Below are positions 7,124 to 14,282 of a stretch of 19,824 nt of DNA, in pieces (within the stretch, counting starts at the first letter, position 1; every line of letters begins with the position of its first letter). The stretch lies in contig JBMNQI010000044.1 of NCBI GenBank assembly GCA_050944055.1, positions 1 through 19,824 of the forward strand, read 5' to 3'. The notes below the pieces were generated by a model that was given only the letters and a program-made list of their open reading frames with translations, was not told the DNA's origin and ran no database searches. This DNA is from JBMNQI01 sp050944055 (lineage in GTDB: Bacteria; Bacillota; Clostridia; Oscillospirales; Oscillospiraceae). The position numbers were made by a program, and so were the translations under genes.

Positions 7124-7149
7124 TTACCACGGATTTATTAAGCGGTGAA
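7121..7149 (-). promoter_or_regulatory. Putative larEB promoter
   Basis: The minus strand shows TTCACC (7144-7149, 4 of 6 consensus), a 17-nt spacer and TAAAAT (7121-7126). The inferred start near 7114 leaves a leader of only about 14 nt. The rest of the 7127-7309 stretch shows no gene or riboswitch that I recognise. Confidence 0.45.
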
Positions 7150-7309
7150 GTTTTTATTTTTATTTCGATCACTAATCATTGACGCCCAAACGCATATCGA
7201 ATCACCTCAACGGTTTGTAAAAAGAAAGGGCGGCGTGCAGGGCCTCATAACTTGGACAATAAGTACATCCGGAAATTCTAAGTGGCCTGCCTGCGGCCAA
7301 TGTTCATCC

Positions 7310-7338
7310 TTGTAATTTTACGGCCAATAGTATATTAT
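7310..7338 (+). promoter_or_regulatory. Putative promoter of the ECF S-component gene
   Basis: TTGTAA (7310-7315), a 17-nt spacer and TATTAT (7333-7338) would start RNA near 7345, giving a leader of about 100 nt. That leader contains a 7-bp hairpin with a 3-nt loop (7410-7416 with 7420-7426), shortly before the ribosome binding site. I recognise no riboswitch class. Confidence 0.45.
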
Positions 7339-7445
7339 GGATTGCGGGCAGAAGGCGGGCGGAAACGGCAAAGCGCAGTATTTCGCCGTAGTCTTACACT
7401 ATACCAGCGGCGCGAGTCGCTTGCGCATTCACTTGGAGGCACGAT

Positions 7446-7943
7446 ATGAATACCAGGAAAATAAGCTTTGCGGCCATTTCCGCGGCGCTGATTTTTGCAG
7501 TCACGCTGTTGGCTTCGATTCCGCTTCCGGGAAATGGCGGAGCTTATTTAAACCTGGGCGACAGTATCATATATATGACGGCGTTCGTTCTCGGCGGCCC
7601 CGTCGGAGCGGCCGCGGCCGCTGTGGGGAGCTGCCTTGCCGATATCGCCCACGGCTCCGTTATTTACTGCATACCGACTTTTTTTATAAAGGGTATTATG
7701 GGCTATACGCTTGGAAGTATGGCAGGCGGCCGCGGATTTGGGCGCTATGCCGCAGCCGCCGTCATCTGCGGCGGAATTATGACGCTCGGCTATGCATTGT
7801 TCGAGATAATCCTGTTCGGCGGCGCTTATGCTATTAGCACGCTGCCCGGAAATCTTATACAGTGGGCGGGAAGCGTCGCTGTTGCTTTCGCTCTTTATAC
7901 TGTTGCCCTGCGGCTCCGGGAATTTATTGCTAAAAAACTGTGA
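7446..7943 (+). CDS. ECF transporter S component (substrate-specificity subunit)
   Basis: This 165-residue membrane protein has about five to six hydrophobic segments. The motif L-N-L-G-D-S-I-I-Y near residues 36-44, followed by G-G-P-V-G-A-A-A-A-A-V-G-S-C-L-A-D, matches the small integral-membrane specificity subunits of energy-coupling-factor vitamin transporters, most like the PF07155 type. Such subunits bind a vitamin or precursor and borrow a shared EcfA-A'-T module encoded elsewhere; none is in the window. The ATG at 7446 has TTGGAGG upstream. It diverges from larEB, so a substrate related to that pathway is conceivable but unproven. Confidence 0.78.
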   Translation: MNTRKISFAAISAALIFAVTLLASIPLPGNGGAYLNLGDSIIYMTAFVLGGPVGAAAAAVGSCLADIAHGSVIYCIPTFFIKGIMGYTLGSMAGGRGFGRYAAAAVICGGIMTLGYALFEIILFGGAYAISTLPGNLIQWAGSVAVAFALYTVALRLREFIAKKL

Positions 7944-7959
7944 TTGGTATATAATACCA
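7927..7959 (+). promoter_or_regulatory. Promoter and palindrome upstream of the thioredoxin reductase-like gene
   Basis: TTGCTA (7927-7932), a 17-nt spacer and a perfect TATAAT (7950-7955) overlap the end of the ECF gene. A palindrome, TGGTAT-ATA-ATACCA (7945-7959), covers the -10 and is a plausible repressor site. Confidence 0.55.
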
Positions 7960-7990
7960 TAAGGTACAGTTAAGACGCTGGAGGTATGAT

Positions 7991-8785
7991 ATGCGCGACG
8001 TTATTATAATAGGCGGCGGCCCCGCCGGCCTTTCCGCGGCGGTAAACCTCCGCGCGCGGGGCAAGGACGTTCTGATTATTTCAAATAAGTCGGACAGGAG
8101 CGGCCTTTGGAAGGCCGAAAAAATCAACAATTACCTGGGGCTTCCCGGCATTACAGGCCGCGAACTGATAGAGCGGTTTGAAGGCCACGCGCTGGATATG
8201 GGCGTGGAAACGATTTACAAGAGGGTCCTCTCCGCTATGGCGTCCGGCGGAGGTTATTTCGTAAGCTTTGGAAACGAGGTGCAGGAAGCCCGGGCGCTGC
8301 TAATAGCCGGGGGCGTAGTCCCGACTAAAAAGTATGAGGGAGAGGAACGCCTGCTCGGGCGCGGCGTCAGCTACTGCGCCACCTGCGACGGTATGCTCTA
8401 CAGGGGCCGCAGGGTCGTTGTGACCGGAAACTCGCCGGACGTCCCGGAGGAGGCCGATTATCTGCGCGAAATTGGCTGCGAAGTCAGCTTAATAAAGCCA
8501 AAAAAGCTGCGTCTTGTCGGCGAAGACAGGCTTGAAGCCGTCGAGGCCGACGGAGAGCGCATAGAATGCGACGGGCTGTTCATCCTGCGCCCGTCAATTG
8601 CTCCGAAGGACTTTCTGCCCGATCTGCGGACGAAGGGCGGATATATAACTACCGATAAAAACGGAAGGACAAATCTGAAAGGCGTATGGGCCGCCGGCGA
8701 CTGCACGGGGAAACCGCTTCAGATTGCTAAAGCGGTCGGCGAGGGGCAGACCGCGGCTTTGGATATTGTTGAGTTTTTGGGATAA
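7991..8785 (+). CDS. trxB: Thioredoxin reductase-like flavoprotein, probably ferredoxin-dependent (FFTR-like)
   Basis: The FAD motif G8-G-G-P-A-G13, the redox pair C129-A-T-C132-D-G and the second FAD contact W-A-A-G-D-C near 233-238 place this protein in the thioredoxin reductase fold. At 264 residues it is about 45 shorter than usual TrxB. The missing part falls in the pyridine-nucleotide domain: the expected G-x-G-x-x-A is replaced by T-G-N-S-P-D-V-P-E-E-A (145-155), and no H-R-R-x-x-x-R is present. That pattern is known from clostridial ferredoxin-dependent flavin thioredoxin reductases. A thioredoxin gene follows after 63 nt. The ATG at 7991 is preceded by TGGAGG. The fold is certain; the electron donor is inferred. 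Confidence 0.85.
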   Translation: MRDVIIIGGGPAGLSAAVNLRARGKDVLIISNKSDRSGLWKAEKINNYLGLPGITGRELIERFEGHALDMGVETIYKRVLSAMASGGGYFVSFGNEVQEARALLIAGGVVPTKKYEGEERLLGRGVSYCATCDGMLYRGRRVVVTGNSPDVPEEADYLREIGCEVSLIKPKKLRLVGEDRLEAVEADGERIECDGLFILRPSIAPKDFLPDLRTKGGYITTDKNGRTNLKGVWAAGDCTGKPLQIAKAVGEGQTAALDIVEFLG

Positions 8786-8811
8786 AATCTTCCTGGAGCG
8801 ATTGAAGCTTA

Positions 8812-8820
8812 TGGTACAAT
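8812..8820 (+). promoter_or_regulatory. Possible extended -10 promoter for thioredoxin
   Basis: TGGTACAAT matches the extended -10 form TGnTATAAT with one mismatch, 28 nt before the thioredoxin start. No good -35 is present upstream. It may supplement transcription from the reductase promoter. Confidence 0.4.
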
Positions 8821-8848
8821 TTAAACCTGACTGGAGGACTGTAAAACA

Positions 8849-9172
8849 ATGTCGGAAAACGTAAGACATATATCTTCGGGCGAGTTTGCGGACTTTACTT
8901 CCGGCAGCCAGCCTGTGCTGGTGGACTTTTGGGCTTCTTGGTGCGGGCCCTGCCGCATGGTCGCGCCCGTCATGGAAGCCCTCGGAGAGCGTTATTCGGG
9001 CCGAGCGAAGATAGGAAAGGTTGACGTAGACAGCGAGCCTGCGCTTGCGGCCCGCTACGGGGTCATGAGCATACCTACCGTAATTTTGTTTAAAAACGGG
9101 GAGGAGAAAAGCCGGCTTGTCGGCGCGATGCCCGAAGAGGCGTACGCAAGGATCATAGACGAGCAGCTTTAA
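8849..9172 (+). CDS. trxA: Thioredoxin
   Basis: This 107-residue single-domain thioredoxin carries the classic W-C-G-P-C-R active site (residues 31-36), preceded by V-D-F-W-A-S. The cis-proline motif S-I-P-T-V lies near residues 73-77. It is a cytosolic dithiol carrier for ribonucleotide reductase, peroxiredoxins and similar targets. GGAGG precedes the ATG. It directly follows the reductase-like gene, which most probably reduces it, making a dedicated reductase/thioredoxin pair. Length and motifs are normal. Confidence 0.95.
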   Translation: MSENVRHISSGEFADFTSGSQPVLVDFWASWCGPCRMVAPVMEALGERYSGRAKIGKVDVDSEPALAARYGVMSIPTVILFKNGEEKSRLVGAMPEEAYARIIDEQL

Positions 9173-9254
9173 GCGGCGCGCCGCCCGCCGCGGCTGAAAG
9201 CACGGGCGTAATCGCCGGGCGGACGGCGGTCTATTCCTAAGCCGGAAGGCCGGC
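9173..9254. other. GC-rich inverted repeats after thioredoxin
   Basis: The stretch holds a palindrome at 9173-9184, 7-bp arms CCGCCCG/CGGGCGG (9181-9187 and 9216-9222), and a 5-bp stem-loop (9241-9254). None is followed by a clear T-run, so a standard terminator cannot be claimed. These may end or pause the thioredoxin transcript. Confidence 0.35.
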
Positions 9255-9260
9255 GCAGTA

Positions 9261-9290
9261 AAGACAAAACCGACTGACCTTTGTTAAAAT
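9261..9290 (+). promoter_or_regulatory. Weak candidate promoter for the corrinoid adenosyltransferase gene
   Basis: AAGACA (9261-9266), an 18-nt spacer and TAAAAT (9285-9290) lie about 30 nt before the start codon. I see no cobalamin-riboswitch signature in the short upstream region. Confidence 0.35.
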
Positions 9291-9321
9291 ATCTGCCATA
9301 GGCAAGAAAGGAATGGTCGTT

Positions 9322-9834
9322 ATGAAGGGGCTTATCCACATCTATTGCGGGGACGGCAAGGGAAAGACCACCGCCGCGCTCGGCCTCGGCCTGCGGGCCG
9401 CGGGCGCGGGTAAGCAGGTCGTTCTGGCGCAGTTTTTAAAGACCGGGCAGTCTTCCGAGCTTACTTCAATCGGAAAAGTGCCCGGTTTTCAGGTGCTTCC
9501 CGCCCGCGCGCCTGTAAAATTCGTTTTTCTGATGACGGACGAGGAAAAAGAAGCCTGCCGTAAAATATGCATGGACCTTTTTGAGAAGGCAGCACAAACC
9601 GACTGCGATATGCTGATACTGGATGAGATAACCGCCGCCGTCAGGCTGTCCATGGTACCGCTCGGGCGCGTGCTTGATTTCCTGCGCGGCAAGCCGGAAA
9701 AGCTGGAGGTTGTGCTTACCGGGCGGGACCCGGCCGCCGAGCTGTGCGCTCTAGCCGATTACATATCCGAAATTAAAATGATAAAGCATCCTTACGAGCA
9801 GGGCATTCCCGCCCGGGAGGGTATTGAGTGGTAA
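9322..9834 (+). CDS. cobO: Cob(I)yrinic acid a,c-diamide/cob(I)alamin adenosyltransferase (CobO/BtuR family)
   Basis: The protein transfers the adenosyl group of ATP to the cobalt of cob(I)alamin or its precursor, giving coenzyme B12. It has the P-loop G-D-G-K-G-K-T-T near residues 11-18, the Walker B-like M-L-I-L-D-E-I-T, and the family C-terminus H-P-Y-x-x-G-I-x-A-R-E-G-I-E-W. The frame also has an ATG at 9313, but that touches the GAAAGGA ribosome binding site. The ATG at 9322 has proper 9-nt spacing and gives 170 residues, normal for the family. No other B12 genes are nearby, so a salvage role is as likely as biosynthesis. Confidence 0.9.
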   Translation: MKGLIHIYCGDGKGKTTAALGLGLRAAGAGKQVVLAQFLKTGQSSELTSIGKVPGFQVLPARAPVKFVFLMTDEEKEACRKICMDLFEKAAQTDCDMLILDEITAAVRLSMVPLGRVLDFLRGKPEKLEVVLTGRDPAAELCALADYISEIKMIKHPYEQGIPAREGIEW

Positions 9835-9866
9835 TATGAGTAAAATACACAGGAGGTTTTATCTTT

Positions 9867-10781
9867 TTGTCGCATAATAAGGAATCCGCTTTTTTCGGGC
9901 ATTTAATGGCGCTCATTACAGCCTGCATCTGGGGCTGCACCTTCGTCTCAAGCAAGGTGCTTTTAAGGTCTTTTACTCCTGTGGTAATAATAGTTTTCCG
10001 CTTCGCCCTAGCCTACATAGCGCTTTGGATTATAAGCCCCCGCCTTTTGCGTGTGCGCGATTTCAAGACGGAGCTGCTTTTCGCTTTTGCGGGACTGTGC
10101 GGGGTTTCACTGTATTTTCTCGGGGAGAACATAGCGCTGACCTGCACTCAGGCGTCCAATGTCGGCATAATAATATCCGTTTCCCCGCTATTTACGGCCG
10201 TATTGTCCGCAGTGCTCGGATATGGGGACAGGCCGACCGGGCGCTTTTACGCGGGGTTTATAATCTCTTTGATAGGGATTTCAATAATTACGCTCAACGG
10301 GACTTTCGTGCTGAAAATCAGTCCCAAGGGCGATCTTCTCACAGTCTGCGCGGCTCTGAGCTGGGCCGTATACTCGATTGTGATGATGAGGATCGGGAAA
10401 AAGGGATACGGTACGCTGCTCAGTACACGCCGCGTCTTTTTTTACGGCCTGGTGTTCATGGTGCCGGCACTGTTTGTGATGGGCTTCTCGCCGGACCTCA
10501 GCCTGCTCAAAGCTCCGGAAAACATAATAAACCTTCTCTTCCTCGGCGTAATCGCGTCTGCGCTCTGTTATATCATGTGGAACCGCGCGTTTAAAATACT
10601 CGGCGCCGTGCGGACGAACGTATATATATACATTATCCCGGTCGTGACGATTATCGCCTCCGCCGTCATTCTGAAGGAGCGCATTACATGGATATCGGCG
10701 GCAGGCTCCGCGCTGACTCTCGGCGGACTGTACCTCTCCCAGTCAAAGAGGAAGGTGAAAACTAATGCCAGGCAGAAATAA
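9867..10781 (+). CDS. EamA/DMT-family transporter
   Basis: The 304-residue membrane protein has ten predicted hydrophobic segments arranged as two EamA repeats. Repeat 1 carries A-C-I-W-G-C-T-F-V-S-S-K near residues 18-29 and repeat 2 carries A-A-L-S-W-A-V-Y-S near residues 161-169, both typical of drug/metabolite transporters such as RhaT and YdcZ relatives. The substrate is unknown; amino acid or metabolite export is common for the family. The start is TTG at 9867 with a perfect AGGAGG 10 nt upstream; no ATG fits. It overlaps the next gene by 17 nt, implying co-transcription. Confidence 0.85.
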   Translation: MSHNKESAFFGHLMALITACIWGCTFVSSKVLLRSFTPVVIIVFRFALAYIALWIISPRLLRVRDFKTELLFAFAGLCGVSLYFLGENIALTCTQASNVGIIISVSPLFTAVLSAVLGYGDRPTGRFYAGFIISLIGISIITLNGTFVLKISPKGDLLTVCAALSWAVYSIVMMRIGKKGYGTLLSTRRVFFYGLVFMVPALFVMGFSPDLSLLKAPENIINLLFLGVIASALCYIMWNRAFKILGAVRTNVYIYIIPVVTIIASAVILKERITWISAAGSALTLGGLYLSQSKRKVKTNARQK

Positions 10782-12090
10782 TAAGGCTGCGCTTTTGCTT
10801 GTTGCGCTGCTTTTGTCGCTCGGCGCCTGCTCCGGGCAAGGCTCACACGCTGTGATTACGGAAGAGCCGCCGCAGCCGACGGCCGCGCCTGTGCCTTCGC
10901 CCGCTGTGCCGCAGCCTCCTTCCATGCCGGAGGCCACGCCGATGCCCGAGGACGAGTATTCCTCAATCAGGATCTGCATAGCGGGGGACATCGTAGCGCA
11001 CGCCCCGTTAAACGAGGATGCCTATGATCCGGACACAGGCGCGTACGACTATAGCCACATATATGCCGCGGCGGCGCCATACCTAAGTGCCGCCGATTTT
11101 GCTATGGCCGATTTGGAGACGACCTTTTCAGGAGACGGCTCCTATTCGGGCTATCCCCTGTTCGACTCGCCGGACGATCTGGCTTCTTCGCTGGCGGACG
11201 CCGGTATCGATATGCTCATAACCGCAAACAACCACAGCATGGACACCTGGTTTTCCGGGCTTTGCCGTACGCTCGACGTGCTCGACGCCAACGGCATATC
11301 TCATGTCGGCACATACCGCACTCAAGAGGAGCGCGATTTGAATTCGGGCATATTGCTCGAGGATATTGGCGGCGTGACGGTGGCCTTCCTCGCCTATACC
11401 TACGGGACGAACGGACTGCCGGTCTATGAATCGAACAAGTTCGCGGTAAACATATATAACGTCGACTACATGACTAACCTGTCAATAGTTGATTACGGGC
11501 TGATCGACGCGGACATGGAGTACGCCCGGAGCCTCGGCGCGGACTTTATCGCCGTGTGCATGCATTGGGGAAACGAATACGAGACGGTACAAAACCGGAG
11601 GCAGGAGGAGCTGGCCGACTATCTTTTCGGCAGGGGAGCGGATATTATAATAGGTGGGCATCCGCATGTGCCGCAGCCGATGGAGGTACGAAAAATCGAA
11701 AAACCGGACGGGACGGAACGGACGGGCTTTATATGCTACTGCCTCGGCAACTTCTCATCGAACCAGCGCGACAGGCACACGAATCTGACGGCGCTTGTTA
11801 ACCTTGATATTGAAAAGAACCTCACGACAGGCGAGGCCGGGATAGTCGGGATCTCTTACGTGCCGATGTATATGCTTCACCTTGAGTCTGGCGTCGAGCG
11901 CCACAGGCTGCTGGATATAAACAAAGAGATCGTTAAATACGAGTCCGGTGAGGACGGCGCCGTATCGGAGGGCATATACAATTCGCTTATTAAAGGGCTT
12001 GACGATATACATTCCATAATGGGCGTCGAGCAGCTTCTGGCTGCCGGCCGGTCCGGAGCTGCAATGGCAGGCGGCCTTGCCCAGAACTGA
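10765..12090 (+). CDS. CapA-family (PGA_cap) metallophosphatase-fold lipoprotein
   Basis: Residues 1-21 form a lipoprotein signal ending in L-S-L-G-A-C22, followed by a Pro-rich linker (about 34-60) that tethers the domain to the membrane. The catalytic-like domain carries A-G-D-I-V near 72-76, D-L-E-T near 115-118, T-A-N-N-H-S near 152-157, H-W-G-N-E-Y near 267-272 and G-G-H-P-H near 297-301, a metallo-dependent phosphatase pattern. CapA homologues act in poly-gamma-glutamate export or anchoring, but many clostridial copies are orphans of unknown role. No capB or capC is present, so no capsule function should be assumed. AGGAAGGTG precedes the ATG, which lies inside the transporter gene. Confidence 0.88.
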   Translation: MPGRNNKAALLLVALLLSLGACSGQGSHAVITEEPPQPTAAPVPSPAVPQPPSMPEATPMPEDEYSSIRICIAGDIVAHAPLNEDAYDPDTGAYDYSHIYAAAAPYLSAADFAMADLETTFSGDGSYSGYPLFDSPDDLASSLADAGIDMLITANNHSMDTWFSGLCRTLDVLDANGISHVGTYRTQEERDLNSGILLEDIGGVTVAFLAYTYGTNGLPVYESNKFAVNIYNVDYMTNLSIVDYGLIDADMEYARSLGADFIAVCMHWGNEYETVQNRRQEELADYLFGRGADIIIGGHPHVPQPMEVRKIEKPDGTERTGFICYCLGNFSSNQRDRHTNLTALVNLDIEKNLTTGEAGIVGISYVPMYMLHLESGVERHRLLDINKEIVKYESGEDGAVSEGIYNSLIKGLDDIHSIMGVEQLLAAGRSGAAMAGGLAQN

Positions 12091-12105
12091 CCGGCCCGAC
12101 TTTTT
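12046..12105 (+). terminator. Possible terminator spanning the CapA stop codon
   Basis: The 8-bp arms GGCCGGTC (12046-12053) and GACCGGCC (12089-12096) pair around a 35-nt loop, and five T's follow at 12101-12105. The long loop and the 4-nt gap before the T's lower confidence. Confidence 0.4.
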
Positions 12106-12202
12106 CAAGCCGTAAGGCAGCCGGAAATTAACCGTTATGAGCTAAGTCATAGCAATGTTTTGCGGCAAAATTTTATCTATTTGTAAAACTTTTTGCATGG
12201 CT

Positions 12203-12232
12203 CTTTTAAAATTTAAAAGAATGTATTAAAAT
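12203..12232 (+). promoter_or_regulatory. Candidate promoter and palindrome ahead of the pyrH operon
   Basis: A palindrome with 8-bp arms, CTTTTAAA-A-TTTAAAAG (12203-12219), is followed by TAAAAT (12227-12232), a plausible -10. The matching -35, TTTTAA (12204-12209, 17-nt spacer), is poor and lies within the palindrome. The AT-rich 12160-12240 tract is the only evident promoter region before this operon. Confidence 0.4.
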
Positions 12233-12272
12233 GACATGAAAAAGCCTTTTTCGGGTTTGCGGAGGTGCTTAT

Positions 12273-12986
12273 ATGGGCGGGCCTAAATATAAACGTGTTT
12301 TGCTTAAGATCAGCGGGGAGGCGCTTGCTGGGGAGAAACGCTCCGGCCTTGATTTTGAGGTTATTAGCCGCGTATGTTCGGTGATACGCAAGTGCGTGGA
12401 TTCCGGGGTTGAAATCGGAATAGTTGTAGGCGGAGGCAACTTCTGGCGCGGGACAAAGGACGGGAGCAAGCTGGAGCGCACGAGGGCCGACCATATGGGC
12501 ATGATGGCCACGGTGATGAACTGCCTGGCCGTTGCCGATATGCTCGAGCAGGCCGGCGTGCCGGTCAGGGTTCAGACCGCACTTGAAATAAAGGCCGTCG
12601 CCGAGCCTTATATAAGAGGCAAGGCAATACGTCATCTCGAGAAGGGGCGCGTCGTCCTGTTCGGCTGCGGGACAGGGAACCCGTTCTTCTCCACGGATAC
12701 GGCGGCGGTGCTGCGCGCCGCGGAAATCGGGGCAGACGTCATACTGCTTGCCAAGAATGTTGACGGGGTCTACAGCGCCGACCCGAATACCGACCCGAGC
12801 GCCGTTAAATACGACACTATAACCTACGACGATATTCTGGCAAAGCACCTGCAGGTCATGGATTCAACGGCTACGTCGCTTTCCATGGACAACAATATTC
12901 CGGTCGTCCTTTTTGCGCTGCGCGATCCCGAAAACATCTACCGTGTTATAATGGGCGAAAAAATAGGCACTGTCATAACCGACTAG
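12273..12986 (+). CDS. pyrH: UMP kinase
   Basis: PyrH phosphorylates UMP to UDP, the entry to UTP, CTP and UDP-sugar pools. The 237-residue protein is a full-length amino-acid-kinase-fold enzyme: V-L-L-K-I-S-G-E-A-L near the N-terminus, V-V-G-G-G-N-F-W-R-G near 50-59, D-H-M-G-M-M-A-T near 73-80, and G-T-G-N-P-F-F-S-T-D near 132-141. The ATG at 12273 has GCGGAGG upstream. It heads the housekeeping operon, with frr 16 nt downstream. In many Firmicutes rpsB-tsf precede pyrH; here a CapA gene does. Confidence 0.97.
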   Translation: MGGPKYKRVLLKISGEALAGEKRSGLDFEVISRVCSVIRKCVDSGVEIGIVVGGGNFWRGTKDGSKLERTRADHMGMMATVMNCLAVADMLEQAGVPVRVQTALEIKAVAEPYIRGKAIRHLEKGRVVLFGCGTGNPFFSTDTAAVLRAAEIGADVILLAKNVDGVYSADPNTDPSAVKYDTITYDDILAKHLQVMDSTATSLSMDNNIPVVLFALRDPENIYRVIMGEKIGTVITD

Positions 12987-13002
12987 AAAGGGGTTTACAG
13001 AT

Positions 13003-13557
13003 ATGAATGAGATGTACGAAGAATTTGAGGCTAAGATGCAGAAATCAATCAAAGCGGTGGAGGCGGAGTTTTCTTCCGTCCGGGCGGGGCGGGCCAACGC
13101 GTCCGTGCTCGACAGGATAATGGTCGATTATTACGGCACGCCGACCCCTATCAACCAGATAGGAACCATATCTTCGCCTGACCCGCGCTCTCTTCTGATA
13201 CAGCCCTGGGACGCAACGATGCTCAAGCCCATCGAGAAGGCCATTCTGACAAGCGATTTGGGCATTAATCCTCAGAACGACGGCCGCGTCATACGCCTCA
13301 GCTTCCCGCAGCTTACGGAGGAACGCCGTAAAGAGCTTATAAAGCGCGTGGCGAAATACGCTGAGGAAGGAAAGGTCGCCGTACGCAACATCAGGCGCGA
13401 CGCCGTCGAGTATTTCAAGCAGCTTCAGAAGAAGAGCGAAATAACGCAGGATGACCTGAAGCAGTCCGAGAAAGATATACAGGCGATGACGGACAAGTAC
13501 TGCAAAGTCATAGACGATATAAGAGCCAAAAAAGAAAAGGAACTGTTGGAGATTTGA
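13003..13557 (+). CDS. frr: Ribosome recycling factor
   Basis: Frr splits post-termination ribosomes together with EF-G. The 184-residue length is standard, and the hallmarks are present: V-R-A-G-R-A-N-A near 27-34, D-Y-Y-G-T-P-T-P-I-N-Q near 42-52, and L-T-E-E-R-R-K-E-L near 106-114. AAAGGGG precedes the ATG. The stop codon overlaps the TTG start proposed for uppS, so the two are probably translationally coupled. Confidence 0.97.
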   Translation: MNEMYEEFEAKMQKSIKAVEAEFSSVRAGRANASVLDRIMVDYYGTPTPINQIGTISSPDPRSLLIQPWDATMLKPIEKAILTSDLGINPQNDGRVIRLSFPQLTEERRKELIKRVAKYAEEGKVAVRNIRRDAVEYFKQLQKKSEITQDDLKQSEKDIQAMTDKYCKVIDDIRAKKEKELLEI

Positions 13558-14282
13558 AGAGTAGTAAAAGCCCCGCCGCCTCCGCCCTGCCGGCCCACGT
13601 CGCCATTATTATGGACGGCAACGGCCGCTGGGCGAAAAAGCGCGGCCTGCCGCGCAAGGCCGGCCATGCGGCGGGCAGTGAGAATTTCCGCACTATTGCC
13701 AGGTATTGCAAAAACCTGGGTATCAAATACCTGACGGTTTTTGCCTTCTCAACGGAAAACTGGCGGCGTCCGCCCGATGAAGTGGACGCTATTATGTCGC
13801 TGCTTGAAAAATACCTCGACGAGGCTATTGACACAATGGAGCGGGACGGCATATGCCTGCGCATACTGGGGGACGTGTCCCGGCTTTCGCCCGCTCTTCG
13901 GGAGCGCATACGCCGCACAGAGGAGATATCAAAGCGCGTTAGCGGCTTCCAGGCCAACGTCTGCCTCAACTACGGCGGGCGCGACGAAATACTCCGCGCG
14001 GCGCGCAGCCTTGCCGAGGACACGGCGCAGGGCAGGCTGGACCCTTCAAGCATCGACGAGGACGTATTCAGCTCGCGGCTTTGGACGGCGGATATTCCGG
14101 ACCCCGAGCTTATTATTAGGCCAAGCGGGGAGCTTCGGCTGTCCAATTTCCTGCTGTGGCAGTGCGCCTATTCGGAATTCTATTTCACGGACGTGCTGTG
14201 GCCTGACTTTTCCACGGCGGAACTGGATAAAGCTCTCGCTTCCTTCGGGAGACGCGAGCGCAGATTTGGAGGAGTGGGCTGA
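13554..14282 (+). CDS. uppS: Undecaprenyl diphosphate synthase (isoprenyl transferase)
   Basis: UppS builds the C55 lipid carrier for peptidoglycan and wall polymers by cis-condensation of IPP onto FPP. The 242-residue frame shows I-M-D21-G-N-G-R-W26, the signature containing the catalytic Asp, then F-A-F-S-T-E-N-W near 62-69, and the C-terminal R-P-S-G-E-L-R-L-S-N-F-L-L-W-Q, where most homologues have R-T-G/S-G-E. The proposed start is TTG at 13554 inside the frr stop. Its GGAG is only 2 nt away, so initiation probably relies on coupling; no ATG precedes the catalytic motif. The cdsA start overlaps its stop. Confidence 0.93.
   Translation: MKSSKSPAASALPAHVAIIMDGNGRWAKKRGLPRKAGHAAGSENFRTIARYCKNLGIKYLTVFAFSTENWRRPPDEVDAIMSLLEKYLDEAIDTMERDGICLRILGDVSRLSPALRERIRRTEEISKRVSGFQANVCLNYGGRDEILRAARSLAEDTAQGRLDPSSIDEDVFSSRLWTADIPDPELIIRPSGELRLSNFLLWQCAYSEFYFTDVLWPDFSTAELDKALASFGRRERRFGGVG

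Noticed and set aside
7345..7445. Vitamin riboswitch upstream of the ECF S component
   Set aside because: I looked for TPP, preQ1, THF and c-di-GMP core motifs and found none convincing; only one small hairpin is clear.
7337..7837. Plus-strand frame of about 166 codons overlapping the ECF S component in another frame
   Set aside because: It is Arg/Gly-rich with no RBS. The overlapping frame with a proper RBS encodes an evident membrane protein.
9173..9321. Cobalamin riboswitch upstream of cobO
   Set aside because: The region is too short for the class and lacks the B12-box core; only small GC-rich hairpins are seen.
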